A stretch of DNA of 64,000 nucleotides from Sinomonas terrae (GCF_022539255.1 NZ_JAKZBV010000001.1:2604001-2668000), one strand, 5' to 3'; positions 8,184-17,826 are shown, counted from the first letter of the stretch. A program made the numbers and translations. Notes: a model not told the origin generated them from the letters alone.

Positions 8184-9257
8184 TCAAACATGCGGGATCA
8201 TGGACCAGCTTATGGCCCTTAGTGCTAGCTCGGGAACGGCTCGGATGGCCTCCCGGAGGATGAACTCAATAGGGGCCGCATGCGGGTCACTCGATATTGA
8301 AGTCAGTTTCATCCACACGCCCGGGTAGTACCTTGCCAAACGGGAGAGGGGATAGAGCACGGCCCACCAGAGCATGAAAGGGTGGGCGGGCCGCCCACCC
8401 TCGTCGAGCGCCGGGTATACGTAGCGGGCTCCGTGGTAGATCTGGGCCCGCTGATCTGCTGGAGTCCTGGGGTCGTCCTCCCGGGGCTTGAAGGCGAGTG
8501 AAATCGACAAATAAGACCCATAGGAATCAGACTCTCCGCGAATGTATGGGACCCGCTGAAGCAGGCCTTGCGTATGCCAGCCGCTAAGCGTCGGATAATT
8601 CGCGAGGAATTCCCTGAGCCGCCTCCACTCTTCTTCTATGATCTCCCCCGGGACGCAATTCGGGTCTTCCACGTCCATCTGAAGATGCGTCGGCAGAAGA
8701 TTCAGGCTGCCGGCTTCCTCTTCGTCCACCCGCCCAAGGAAGGAGCGGGCCGGCATGAAGTCGAGCCGGAGCAGACGTCCTGCGTAAGGTAGAGGGAATC
8801 TCTCGGAGTAGGGCAACAGCGCCCAGATGTCGCCCAACGGGACCGGCTCGACCATGGGGGACGCACCGAGAGCCTTGGCCACGACGGGAAACGCTCCGTT
8901 CTTCTCGGCGCGGATCATCAGCTTCGCGAGGCCTCCATTCGATGTAGCCCCCTGCAACTGCCGCCCATCGTCGATTCCGTGACCGCTGAGGGCATATTCA
9001 TTGTTGGACAGCAACGGCGAGGATGCGGCTATGGCGCGGCCCAACTGGGAAAGCCCGTACAAAAGGATGATCGGCTGTGTGGCAGTGCCAACCACAGATG
9101 CAGCTGTGAACAGTTGTTCAGCCTGCTCGAGGGCTGCATCGAATGTAGCAAGTCGATCGCCCTTCTTCGCCGCCCCAGGCTTCTGTGAACGAAGCGCACG
9201 GAGTTCCTGCCAAATTTGGGCAATGGGCTCGGCACCCATCTCGGCAATCGAGATCAT
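8184..9257 (-). CDS. YaaC-like protein
   Basis: A protein of 357 aa matching the YaaC family layout. An early helix pair contains QPIILLYGLSQLGRAIAASS (about 61-80), which resembles the family's bulky YGLLNLAKA block. The late block WWAVLYPLSRLARYYPGVW (about 300-318) resembles the SSLARYHPxxW signature, and a helical C-terminus ends in a hydrophobic segment. Biochemical function is unknown, although relatives are common beside defence and mobile genes. The ATG at 9257 lies in ATGATC without a strong ribosome site, so a slightly different start is possible. It sits between a frameshifted gene and an IS3 remnant. Confidence 0.65.
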   Translation of the reverse strand: MISIAEMGAEPIAQIWQELRALRSQKPGAAKKGDRLATFDAALEQAEQLFTAASVVGTATQPIILLYGLSQLGRAIAASSPLLSNNEYALSGHGIDDGRQLQGATSNGGLAKLMIRAEKNGAFPVVAKALGASPMVEPVPLGDIWALLPYSERFPLPYAGRLLRLDFMPARSFLGRVDEEEAGSLNLLPTHLQMDVEDPNCVPGEIIEEEWRRLREFLANYPTLSGWHTQGLLQRVPYIRGESDSYGSYLSISLAFKPREDDPRTPADQRAQIYHGARYVYPALDEGGRPAHPFMLWWAVLYPLSRLARYYPGVWMKLTSISSDPHAAPIEFILREAIRAVPELALRAISWSMIPHV

Positions 9258-9411
9258 GCCGCCGAGAATACCGAGCTTCTTCGCGTTACGCTCAAATTGC
9301 CTTCCTGAGGGCGTCGTGCAGCGGCACCTCGTTCATTGAGGAACTGAAGCTTGGTTGCTGCGCGTCCGCTCAGGCTCACAACTGATCCAGTTCCGGTCGA
9401 AGGCGACCGAC

Positions 9412-9593
9412 ATGGTGTCGAAGTACGTCCTCGACACCCGCAGATGGGCCACCCCTGAGGCGAGCTCCGCGCCGCGATCATCACCTGGACCGAGCGCACC
9501 TACCACCGCTGGCGACGCCAGCGACGGCTCGGGCCGTTTGACCCGATCGAATACAAACCAATCAGAACCAAGACCGTCGCAAAAGTGGCATGA
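9412..9593 (+). pseudogene. IS3-family transposase OrfB C-terminal remnant
   Basis: VSKYVLDTRRWATPE reads in one frame. After a one-base shift near 9460, the next frame gives ELRAAIITWTERTYHRW then RLGPFDPIEYK and a TGA at 9591. This is the conserved end of IS3-type integrase-core transposases (a WATREELRxAI...TYHRRRRQxRLG...P.EYE pattern). Only about 60 codons remain, and no partner OrfA or terminal repeats are seen, so it is a dead fragment marking past insertion. Confidence 0.7.
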
Positions 9594-9808
9594 CCGAAGA
9601 GTCAACTAAATCATCAGCAGTCCCGACTCGTCGGTCGCGGCGCTGCGCCCCGAGCAGCTGCCGGGGATCGCTGGGCGGTAACTCCAGTCCCCTGATGTAA
9701 CCTCGCACCGCTCCCGTGCGGAGGCGACATCATGACCGCCCCGCGGCGGCGGGGTAGCGTCATCCAATAGGGAGAGCAGGGAGGTGGGTCACTTTGGAGG
9801 AAAGAGTA

Positions 9809-10447
9809 GTGACGACCGCCGAGGCAGTCGACACCGAACAGCCAGCGCCGACTGACCTCGATGCGACGTCACGCTCTGCGGAAGGACTTCCGGCCCCCGG
9901 GGATGTTGCCGCGCCCGACACGGATACCAAGGTACCGTCGGCCCAACTGCGACTCGTCCATGACGAGCTGAATCGGCAGCGAGACCTGACGCACAAGCGG
10001 CACGACTCGATGAGGACACGAGCCATCTTCTTGGCCGGGACGGCGGCGGCCGTACTTGCGGCGCAGTCGTCGAGACTTCAGAACTCAACGTTGGTGATGT
10101 ATCACCTGACAGTGGGACGTCTCAGCATCACACCGATCCTTGCTTGGGCGCCTGCAGCTTTCACGTTGCTCGCCGTAGCCAGCGCATTGGTCGCAGCCTG
10201 CTATGGCCTCGTCTGCCTGCGCGCGGAATACGGCCCAGAGATCAACGCCACGCTGTTCGCGCAGAATGCGCTCGAGGTCGGCGTCGACGCCTATGCCGCC
10301 GAGTGGGCCCTCGTGGGAGACAAACTCGCGGTGCACAACGACGACAACCAACGACTTGAACAGCTCAGGAAGAAGTTCCATCGCGGCGGTACCTACCTCG
10401 TCGTATCGTGGGTTCTAGTAATACTTCAGTTCGGGACTACTCGTTAG
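9809..10447 (+). CDS. Small membrane protein with C-terminal transmembrane segments, unknown function
   Basis: A protein of 212 aa. GTG at 9809 is chosen because GGAGG lies 8 nt upstream; a TTG at 9794 would place the ribosome site inside the gene. The first 60 residues are acidic and disordered, then a charged helix (LVHDELNRQRDLTHKRHD) leads to a weak hydrophobic segment (AIFLAGTAAAVLAAQ). Strong transmembrane helices follow: PAAFTLLAVASALVAACYGL and YLVVSWVLVILQF. The helix-TM-TM-linker-TM layout resembles SLATT/Pycsar-type membrane effectors of defence islands, but no signature residue proves it. A 52-codon ORF follows 8 nt after the stop. Confidence 0.65.
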   Translation: MTTAEAVDTEQPAPTDLDATSRSAEGLPAPGDVAAPDTDTKVPSAQLRLVHDELNRQRDLTHKRHDSMRTRAIFLAGTAAAVLAAQSSRLQNSTLVMYHLTVGRLSITPILAWAPAAFTLLAVASALVAACYGLVCLRAEYGPEINATLFAQNALEVGVDAYAAEWALVGDKLAVHNDDNQRLEQLRKKFHRGGTYLVVSWVLVILQFGTTR

Positions 10448-10455
10448 GACGTGTA

Positions 10456-10614
10456 ATGGGCAAAGAGCAGACTCCGCCGCCGCGGGTTCAGTTGCCGTCC
10501 CCGCCACCGCAACAACTGCCCACGAACATCAGCATGGTGGTCAAGGAGAGTGGAGTACCGCTCGAAACCCGCAGCGGCGGACAGCGGCAGCCGCCCGCTC
10601 AGAAGCAGGGATAG
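10456..10614 (+). CDS. Small proline/glutamine-rich protein, partner of the membrane protein gene
   Basis: A 52-aa ORF that begins 8 nt after the preceding stop. The product has a low-complexity start (PPPRVQLPSPPPQQLP), a short hydrophobic patch (NISMVV) and a basic Gln-rich tail. The ribosome site is weak (AGGA). Close spacing suggests co-expression with the upstream membrane protein. There is no homology I can name, and it may be a spurious frame. Confidence 0.35.
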   Translation: MGKEQTPPPRVQLPSPPPQQLPTNISMVVKESGVPLETRSGGQRQPPAQKQG

Positions 10615-11827
10615 CCCGATCAAACTGCACGGCTACGGCTGTCCGTCAGAGTGTCACGACCTGGCCAAGCGAGTGGAGCGTGCGCATTGAAGTGCACTAT
10701 CGCGCTCCCTGCCGCATGGTTCTTGCTGCCGCTGGACTCACCCGTCGTTTCGGATCCTGACCTCCAAGACGATTCGCCCCGGTACAATTGTCCGCCGAAG
10801 GGCGGGTGGAAGCCCGTCGGCGATGCCGTTCTCCGGGTCTATGCGGAGCTTCAAACCGTCGTCGACGATCCGATCGCTTCAGAGATCGATGTCGAGTATG
10901 AGCACGAGGGTCGTCTCTCTCAGGACCAGGAGTTGATCATCCAGCCGGTTCATGTCAGAGGCTCCTACGCTCGGTTCCGGTGACGAGTCCTGGGTAAACG
11001 GCCGGCACCGGAGCTGGGGGTTGAAGTCCGCCGGGCTTCCCTTCGCCCCTGTTCTTCTTATCCCCCTCTGCGATGCCGTCTCGCTCTGGCACCCTGACCT
11101 TGACAGTGGGTGGTCCTTCGACGGCGAGGATCTCTTGTCCCAGAGACGGGAGCTGACGAAATGGCAGACGAGCGATACCACTCGATCATGGCGCGCTGCA
11201 AATCCAGTGATCGAGGCGCGCTGGAGCGGGGTCATCGATCGATGGGACAAACGTCTCGTTGATGGCTGCCAGTCGCCTTTCACCAATGACAAGTAGGATG
11301 ACGGCATCTGGTAAAGTTGAACGACAATTCAATAGAGTACTCGTTGGTTGAGGTACCCGAGCGGAGAAGGGTTCGACCCCCTCGCACGGGTAGGAACTTT
11401 TGCAACAACTGTGGTTCTCGCTGCCATTCGTCTCTCTTCCGAAATCCGAATTGAGAAGAAGGTACGATCACAGATGGAAACTAAAACGAAAACTAGGCAA
11501 CTCCGCGGCACCACAACAATCATCCCCCGAAAAATCTGGCAATACCTGCTGGAAACTATCTGGACGATGGCCGCGGGAGCTACGGTTGGCTCGCTCGGTT
11601 CCTGGATCAACGATCGCCGCAACACGCTCTACGAGCCCAAGATGCACGCGAGCTCCCAACACCAAAGGTTCCGAGTAGCGTGTCTGCGTGGGTGACTCGT
11701 CTCCGAGTCGAGGTCGGCTATCGACTGAACGGAACATCAATCCCACAAATCGCCTGCTGTAGAGCCACGGTGTGATGGGCGTATGGCACACGCGATGCGC
11801 CCCTCACCCGGTGCCTCCGGCGCGTAG
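10615..11827. other. 1.2 kb with only weak ORFs
   Basis: Rightward frames at 10651-10983 (110 aa), 10952-11296 (114 aa) and 11348-11695 (115 aa) have no clear ribosome sites and no recognisable domains. The first two overlap and might be one frameshifted gene, because the second continues in a similar acidic composition. A small inverted pair TACCCG/CGGGTA with a T-loop-like GGGTTCGACCCC is seen at 11354-11392. The stretch is less G/C-rich than its surroundings and looks like acquired, decaying DNA. Confidence 0.4.
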
Positions 11828-14800
11828 TCACAGCGTGTGCTGTCTTGTCGGCTGGCGCGAGAGCCTTCGCTCGGAACCGGTCTGCGCTTGTGTGGCGGCG
11901 AGGGCGCGGAGTGCTGCTTCAGCGCGTGCCCTGTCGATCTTCTGGGCCACCGTCTCGGGCGGAGCCACCAGCGGGGTGTCTGCGGTGATGGCGTACCGAT
12001 CCCGGTACGCGGCGACGACCCGCGCTTGCTGCCTCCAGATCCCTGCCCCCCGATGGTCCCGAGGCGGGGCGCCAAGAGCCGCCACCCAGGCGGCGTTCGC
12101 ATCCAACGCCACCTCAAGCACGGCGTCGGCGCGTGCCTCGATGAGCTCTTCGCGCTCGTCGAGGGCGTCGCGCATGTCCTGGCTCATCGGCCCGTCGGCG
12201 CGCGGAATGAGCCCCGCGATGAGACGCGGCGGTCTGCGGGTGCGCCCGGAGCCGGTTGGGCGCGCGGTGACCCTGGCGAGGCGGTGGTGGATGACGGCGG
12301 CGATGTCGTCGGCGTCCTCGAATCCGTGGGCCTGGACGAGGCGGGGCAGGAGCTGGTCGACGTCGTGGTGGTTCGCTTCCGCGCGGCGCAGTTCGGCGGT
12401 GAGGGCGCCGAAGGCGTCGGAGTCGATGACGCCCTCGGCCTGCCGGGCGGTGAGGCCGCTGGTGCGGATGAGGGCGGCCCAGCGGTCGTGTTGGGCGGCC
12501 TGGGCGATGGTCTCGTACTCTGCGGCGAGCTGCGCGATCGAGCCCCACGCCTCCTGCTCGGCGGTGATGGCTTCGTGGGCGGAGGGTTCGGCGCCGACGT
12601 GCTGGAGCACCCCGCACAGGACGCTTCGGGCGGTGGCGTCGGGGTTCTCGGAGGGGTGTGCTTCGGCGTGGTCGTCGGGCCTGTTCAGAACCACGTAGGC
12701 ATGGTTCCCTTCGCGTCCGCGGGTCATGGCGACGTAGAGGTTCTCCCTGGTCGTGGTCGGCTCCACCAGCACGTGGGCGGTATCGGCGGTGATGCCCTGC
12801 GCCCGATGGGCCGTGACCGCGTACCCGAGATCGACGTGCTCGGCCGCATACGAGGCCGGCAGGACGATCGAACCCCGGAGCCGGAGCCCGGACTTGCGGA
12901 CGGTGACCGAGCCGTCCCCGCGGACGGCGGTGACCGTCCAGCGTTCGCCGTTGCGGACCCAGTCCCTGCCATTGCGCAGTCGCCGGTCGTTCCGGCGGGT
13001 GATGACCGTGTCACCGACCCCTGCATGCGTCCCGTCGTTCAGTTCGACCTCGCGGCCGGGTGTGAGGACGCCCTCGAGGATGAGGTCGGCCCGGGCCCGC
13101 CTGTTCAACGCGGTCACGTCGTCGCGGGACTCGGCGATCAGCACTGAGACCAGTCCCGCCGCGCGGTCGGCGCGCCAGGCCGTGTACGCGACGTCGATCA
13201 TTGCTTCGGCGTCTCCCCCGGCGATCCGGCCGTGGCCGAGGTAGGCGTCGACGGCCTCGGTGCGCCCGTGCCGCAGCGCCAGGGACGCGCTCTTCTCCCA
13301 GTCGTGGGTGAACCGGTGGACGTCGATCAGCTCCGGGGCGTCGTCGCGGTCGGAGACGAGGAGGCCGAACGCGCCGCCGGCGTCGACGGACTGGAGCTGG
13401 GCATAGTCCCCGACGAGCAGGACCTTCGCGCCGGCGTCGGCGGCGACGTCGGTAATGCGGTCCAGTGACAGGGTGCCGGCGAGGGAGGCCTCGTCGATGA
13501 TGACGAGCCGCCCGGCCCCGAACCCTGTCCCGTGGAGCTGGTGCTCGGTCCACCACCTCGCCGTGTTCTCCGCGGGAATGCCCAAGTCGCCGCCGAGGAC
13601 CTGCGCTGCGGCCGCGGACGGGGCGAGCCCCACCACGGAGCCCTTGCCGTGCTCTGCCTCCCACGCCCGGCGCAGGGCGTTCATCGCCATCGTCTTGCCT
13701 GCTCCGGCCGGCCCGACGAGGACATCGACGACGCGGCCGGAGACCGCGACCGCGGCAAGGGCCGCGGCCTGGTCCTCGCCGAGCACCCGGCCTCCACTGT
13801 CGGGCCTCGCGGTGGCCTTCTCGACCGTGGCGAGCGGGACCGTGGGGCCGGCGGTGTTGCGGGAGCGTTCGAGGAGGCGGTCCTCGGCGGCCAGCAGGTC
13901 CTCGGAGGAGAACACGGTCGAGTGGTTCGGCCGGAACACAGACGACCCATCCGGGCGGCGGAACACGGCCGGACTGGTCGCGAGCTCCGGCGGGGTCAGC
14001 CGCAGCGACGCGGCCTCGGCCGCGTCCACGACGAGCCCGACGACGGCCTCGCGGTCACGCGTGCTGGCGAACCGGTAGCCCATCGTCTGCCGGGCGGCTT
14101 CGGCGACCAGGTTCCACCGCCGCCACGTGGACCGCTTCTCGCCCACTGCTTCGACCACGCTGCGCCCGAGCTCGGCGACCAGCTCGAGCGGGACGTCGTC
14201 GGCGCGCAACAGCGGCGCCGGCCCGTTCCCGATGACCTTTCGCGCCCATGCTGTGGCGTCCCCGCCCAGCATGCCGGCGGCGCGGTGGCGCCACTCCGCG
14301 GTGAGATCCGCGAGCGAACGGACTACCTTCTCCGGCCGCGTGGCGAGGGTCGCCTGGGCGCGCAGCTTCAGGATCGTCGCGGTCGAGGGCTGGTGCCCAT
14401 GGCGCGACACGTACTCCTCGATCAGCCGGTCCTTCTCCACCTCGATATGGCGGGAGCGAGTGGAGAACTCCCCCACCAGCCCCTCCGGCACAGCACTGAT
14501 GGCCCACGCGGGGTTGCGGTCCCGGCCCATCTCGCGCTGCTCCCAGCTGAGGCCGAACGCGCGGGTCATGTGGTCGGCGAAGACCGCCTCGTGCAGCTCC
14601 GAGAGCGCCACAGTCGCCGCGTGCATCGGCCGGCCATCCAGCGACCGCCACTTCCCGTCCTGGGCTGTTTGCACCTTGTTCGAGATCACGACATGGGTGT
14701 GCAGGTGCGGGTCCCCCGCCCTGCTGTCGTAGTGGTCGAACGCGGTCGCGATCACCCCCTTCACGGCCGCCTGCGCAACCGCCCCCTCGGCACCGGTTGC

Positions 14801-15373
14801 CCCGATCCGGGTCGCTGCAACCTCGCGCTCGAGGAACGCAACCATCTCCGCAACCGCAGCATGATGCGCGCCCGCGATCAGCGCCTGCGTCGCCGCGTCC
14901 GCCACCGCCCACAAAACGCTCGCGGACTTCGGGATCGAGAACGTGTAGTCGAAGCCCGCAACCGCCCGCTGTGTCCCGCGCGCTGCCTCCTCCGCCTCGA
15001 TCGCGGCGATCGCGTGAGCCCGCTCGACAGGACCCAGCTCGGAGTCGAGCCTCCTCACTCGCTCGGCGACCCGCTCAGAGACGGATTGGTAAGAGGGGTA
15101 GGCGCGGCCCAAGGGTTCACCGGTGAGCGGGTCGCGACCCATCCCGACCAGCAGCTGCAGCTGGGCCTCTGAGACCTCATCGCCCGCACGGAGCTGTCCC
15201 GCCCCGAGGGCAGGCAGGCCGCTGCCGAGCCAACGGCCCGGCGGGGTCCCCGCCTCTGCGTAGTAGCGGGTCAGAGGAGTCGACAGGGACCGATCGCCAT
15301 CAGCGGCGGCCACAGTGCGCAGCAGGTACTTGTACCCGTCCCCCGCACTCATCACTCGCATCGAAACCGTCAC
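11828..15373 (-). CDS. MobF-family conjugative relaxase with helicase domain (TraA/TrwC-like)
   Basis: A protein of 1181 aa. The TrwC relaxase domain (1-about 290) shows the start SMRVMSAGDGYKYLL, the tyrosine pair in TRYYAEAGTPPG (37-38) and the metal-binding triad HLHTH at 223-227. The RecD-like helicase has Walker A GPAGAGKT (554-561), Walker B LVIIDEAS (623-630), a QLQSVDAGGAF motif and the late TAHRAQGIT block. Such proteins nick oriT and unwind the transferred strand. GTG at 15373 is chosen because GAGGAGGC lies just upstream. No type IV secretion or coupling genes are in view, so the element looks mobilisable rather than self-transmissible within this window. Confidence 0.93.
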   Translation of the reverse strand: MTVSMRVMSAGDGYKYLLRTVAAADGDRSLSTPLTRYYAEAGTPPGRWLGSGLPALGAGQLRAGDEVSEAQLQLLVGMGRDPLTGEPLGRAYPSYQSVSERVAERVRRLDSELGPVERAHAIAAIEAEEAARGTQRAVAGFDYTFSIPKSASVLWAVADAATQALIAGAHHAAVAEMVAFLEREVAATRIGATGAEGAVAQAAVKGVIATAFDHYDSRAGDPHLHTHVVISNKVQTAQDGKWRSLDGRPMHAATVALSELHEAVFADHMTRAFGLSWEQREMGRDRNPAWAISAVPEGLVGEFSTRSRHIEVEKDRLIEEYVSRHGHQPSTATILKLRAQATLATRPEKVVRSLADLTAEWRHRAAGMLGGDATAWARKVIGNGPAPLLRADDVPLELVAELGRSVVEAVGEKRSTWRRWNLVAEAARQTMGYRFASTRDREAVVGLVVDAAEAASLRLTPPELATSPAVFRRPDGSSVFRPNHSTVFSSEDLLAAEDRLLERSRNTAGPTVPLATVEKATARPDSGGRVLGEDQAAALAAVAVSGRVVDVLVGPAGAGKTMAMNALRRAWEAEHGKGSVVGLAPSAAAAQVLGGDLGIPAENTARWWTEHQLHGTGFGAGRLVIIDEASLAGTLSLDRITDVAADAGAKVLLVGDYAQLQSVDAGGAFGLLVSDRDDAPELIDVHRFTHDWEKSASLALRHGRTEAVDAYLGHGRIAGGDAEAMIDVAYTAWRADRAAGLVSVLIAESRDDVTALNRRARADLILEGVLTPGREVELNDGTHAGVGDTVITRRNDRRLRNGRDWVRNGERWTVTAVRGDGSVTVRKSGLRLRGSIVLPASYAAEHVDLGYAVTAHRAQGITADTAHVLVEPTTTRENLYVAMTRGREGNHAYVVLNRPDDHAEAHPSENPDATARSVLCGVLQHVGAEPSAHEAITAEQEAWGSIAQLAAEYETIAQAAQHDRWAALIRTSGLTARQAEGVIDSDAFGALTAELRRAEANHHDVDQLLPRLVQAHGFEDADDIAAVIHHRLARVTARPTGSGRTRRPPRLIAGLIPRADGPMSQDMRDALDEREELIEARADAVLEVALDANAAWVAALGAPPRDHRGAGIWRQQARVVAAYRDRYAITADTPLVAPPETVAQKIDRARAEAALRALAATQAQTGSERRLSRQPTRQHTL

Positions 15374-15757
15374 CGCCGCCTCCTCGACGGTCAGGTGAGC
15401 AGCAGCAGCCCGGCACATCTGACGCGATAAAGCCCGCTTGGGCCTCGTCTGCAAGACGCGTGGTGCTCTGGGGGAGGCACTCTCCCGACCCACTCGGATC
15501 GAAGCTGGTTCCCAGAAGGGACTCCCAGGCTTCATGCCCGGCTCGCCGCCCAGGTCGTTTACCGATACTCGAGCCGACGAGTGTCCAAAGCACCAAGAGC
15601 GGCGAACTCCGGCGTCAATCGGCTAACGATCTCGGCCATCAACACGCGGCCCGTCGGGCCCGCTTTTCCCCACGCACTTCCGAACTGGCAGCGAGACGTG
15701 TTGAAGGGGGACGAGCTGGAGCGTGGCGGTGGGGGCGGTTGATGGCAGTATCGGGCC
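15374..15757. other. Intergenic region upstream of the relaxase; possible oriT
   Basis: This 384-bp divergent gap contains a perfect hairpin GGCCCG-T-CGGGCC at 15648-15660 followed by CGCTTTT. Relaxase genes are often transcribed away from their oriT, which carries an inverted repeat, so this is the best local candidate. The hairpin could equally be a terminator. No nic-site consensus can be named. Confidence 0.3.
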
Positions 15758-16360
15758 ATGACGTTCTTCGAGGGTCTGCCGGCTTCACCTGAACCTCGTC
15801 CTCGCCCGGCTCCGGCGCGGCCTGTGTGGGCGGGTCCTCCGGCGAATGAATTGCCGGTCGTCATCCATGTGGGGCAGTTCCTGCATCGCGGGCCGTCTTT
15901 GGTGATGGGCGTCCGATCACTGGAGGTCTACTCCACTGGGTGCTGCATCGAGATTGCCTGGGTCGCTCGGAGGGACGGCATGTCCGAGCATGAGTGGGGC
16001 GAACTCGAATCGAAGGGGTTCAGGATGCCTATGGGCGGCCGCTGGTCCTCCGAGTCGGGTCTGCTCTTCGGCATCGAGTATGCCGATGGCCGCAAAGCGG
16101 TGATCGGCCATCCTCGCCCGGGCATGTTCGGAACCGAGTCCGCGGTCACCGAACCGGTGCTGCTGCAGGCAGGCGGTGGAGGCGGAATGGGAACCGGCGA
16201 CGAGTGGGTCAGCTCCTCAAGGCTGTGGCTGTGGCCGCTGCCCGAGCAGGGCGATCTCCGTCTGGTTGCGAGGTGGAACGACGCGGGCATGCCCGAAACG
16301 TCGATTGTTCTGGAAGGGAACAGGATCGTGGCTGCCTTGGACGGTGTTCAGCCGTTCTGA
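15758..16360 (+). CDS. Hypothetical protein, mobile-region passenger
   Basis: A soluble protein of 200 aa. A proline-rich N-terminus (residues 8-30) is followed by an alternating hydrophobic body with the blocks VVIHVGQFLHRGPSLVMGV and SRLWLWPLPEQGDLRLVARW, suggesting a beta-sandwich. No catalytic motif is recognised. Composition and frame quality support a real gene although the ribosome site is poor. The last 13 nt overlap the convergent zinc-ribbon recombinase gene. Function unknown. Confidence 0.65.
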   Translation: MTFFEGLPASPEPRPRPAPARPVWAGPPANELPVVIHVGQFLHRGPSLVMGVRSLEVYSTGCCIEIAWVARRDGMSEHEWGELESKGFRMPMGGRWSSESGLLFGIEYADGRKAVIGHPRPGMFGTESAVTEPVLLQAGGGGGMGTGDEWVSSSRLWLWPLPEQGDLRLVARWNDAGMPETSIVLEGNRIVAALDGVQPF

Positions 16361-17826
16361 GGTGTGGCGCGCTTGCCTCGTCTCGTCGCGACGTACTGGC
16401 TGTAGGCAGCGGCGGAGTCGGTGGCGTGGCGTTCGATGGTGGCGGGTGAGTAGCCGAGCGTTTCGGCGATGATGGCCACGGGTGCGAGCCTGGTCAGCTC
16501 GTGGAGCGTGCCGAGTCGGGCGGCGCGGGCGCTGAAGACGGCTCGGAGGCGCTGCCGCAGGTGCGCGGAGCTGATGTGCCGTCCGGGGGAGAGGCCGCGG
16601 AAGATCCAGTTGCTGTTCGGGTGTGCCGCGGTGAGGCCGTTTCCCGGGGCTGAGGCGAGCTCGCGCCAGGGCGCGTCGAGCGGGGCCGGGAGGGCGATCT
16701 CGATGCCGCCGAGGCGGACGGTGACGAGCTCGTCGGTGACGGCGACGTCGTCCCAGGTCAGGGCGGCGACGCGTTCGATCTGCTGCCCGAAGACGATGAC
16801 GAGGATGGCGACGGCGCGGTCCCGCGGGGACAGCAGGTCGCTGTGGAGGACCTGCTGGACGGCTTCCTCCTGCTGGGAGGCGCTGAGCCTGGGGCTGGTT
16901 CCCCTCTTGTGCGGGGCCATCCTCAGCCCGGCCGGGGCTGTGTGGGTCTTGATGGCCCAGTTGAGGAATCGGTCCGCGACCTCGCGGGTGGTGGGGCCTT
17001 CTGCCTGCCATGCATCCAGGTGGGCCTGCTGGAGTTCGGCGAGGCGGGTTCCCCTGCCGGTGAGCCAGTTCAGGAAGTCGATGGCGACGGTGACGCTCTG
17101 CTTGCTGCGCAGGAAGGTGCCGTGGCCGACTCCGTCCGCGTGGTTCATGCGGCGTTGGTGGTGCCAGCGGATGTAGCGGCGGACGAGCTCGCGGTTCTCC
17201 GGGTCGCCGACCCGTTCGAGGGCTTCCTTCGCCCAGTCGTCGTAGCGGGCGCGGAGTTCGTCGCGGCGTGGGAGGACGCCGTGTTCTACGAGCAGGCCCC
17301 GGACGTATTCGCGGGTGCGCGAGTTCGGCAGACCGTCGAAGGCCTCATGGCTGACCGAAGGGGCGACGGCGAGGCGGCGGAGGAACGCGCTGACGTGCTC
17401 CTGCCGGATCCAGGTCAGGCCGCTGTTGGCACGCTTCATCGACTTCAGCGCTGTCGCGAGCGGGACGAGCTCCGGGGAGACGGTCCCGCGTGTCGGGCGG
17501 GCGAGGAGGCCGTCGACCGTGTCGGCAAGGGTGCAGCTCCAGCAGCGGCCGCCGCTGTGGAGCTCTTCCTCGGCCCCGCAGGAGGTGCAGTCGACGTTCA
17601 GGCGGACCCCGGAGCAGTGCCGGCAGGCGGGGGCGCCGTCGACCAGCCCGGGCAGGATGCCTTCGTGGCCGCAGGCACAGGTGCCCCGGGTGCGCTTGGC
17701 CTGCTGGTAGCAGTAGCCGCAGACCCCGCCGTCGGACCAGTTCGCGACGGTCTGGTGGTGCTGGCCGCAGCGGGAGCAGGGGACGGGCCAGCGGGTCGGG
17801 TCCTCGGCCTTGCGGGGCCTAGGCAT
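16348..17826 (-). CDS. Zinc-ribbon protein with a degenerate tyrosine-recombinase fold
   Basis: A protein of 492 aa. Residues 17-98 hold about six CxxC pairs (CSRC, CGYC, CACG, CRHC, CTSC, CWSC), indicating tandem zinc ribbons. The rest resembles the SAM-like and catalytic domains of tyrosine recombinases, but the usual residues look replaced. GQQIERVAAL stands where G-L-R-x-x-E-L is expected, HLRQRLRAVF where H-x-L-R-H is expected, LGYSPATIERHA where LGH...Y is expected. A distal AAYSQYV carries the only nearby tyrosines. It is probably a DNA-binding accessory subunit. The ATG overlaps the stop of the XRE gene by 8 nt, so it is third in a coupled operon. Confidence 0.7.
   Translation of the reverse strand: MPRPRKAEDPTRWPVPCSRCGQHHQTVANWSDGGVCGYCYQQAKRTRGTCACGHEGILPGLVDGAPACRHCSGVRLNVDCTSCGAEEELHSGGRCWSCTLADTVDGLLARPTRGTVSPELVPLATALKSMKRANSGLTWIRQEHVSAFLRRLAVAPSVSHEAFDGLPNSRTREYVRGLLVEHGVLPRRDELRARYDDWAKEALERVGDPENRELVRRYIRWHHQRRMNHADGVGHGTFLRSKQSVTVAIDFLNWLTGRGTRLAELQQAHLDAWQAEGPTTREVADRFLNWAIKTHTAPAGLRMAPHKRGTSPRLSASQQEEAVQQVLHSDLLSPRDRAVAILVIVFGQQIERVAALTWDDVAVTDELVTVRLGGIEIALPAPLDAPWRELASAPGNGLTAAHPNSNWIFRGLSPGRHISSAHLRQRLRAVFSARAARLGTLHELTRLAPVAIIAETLGYSPATIERHATDSAAAYSQYVATRRGKRATPQNG

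Noticed and set aside
9254..9499. Leftward 81-codon frame ending at the YaaC start
   Set aside because: Covers the IS3 remnant in antisense and shows no coding character, although its stop overlaps the YaaC ATG.
11354..11392. tRNA-like element (TACCCG/CGGGTA with a T-loop-like hairpin)
   Set aside because: Too short for a tRNA, no anticodon arm or CCA end; at best a decayed fragment.
11837..15172. Rightward frames of 436 and 546 codons over the relaxase
   Set aside because: Antisense shadows of the high-GC relaxase gene; composition is Gly/Arg/Val-rich without fold signals.
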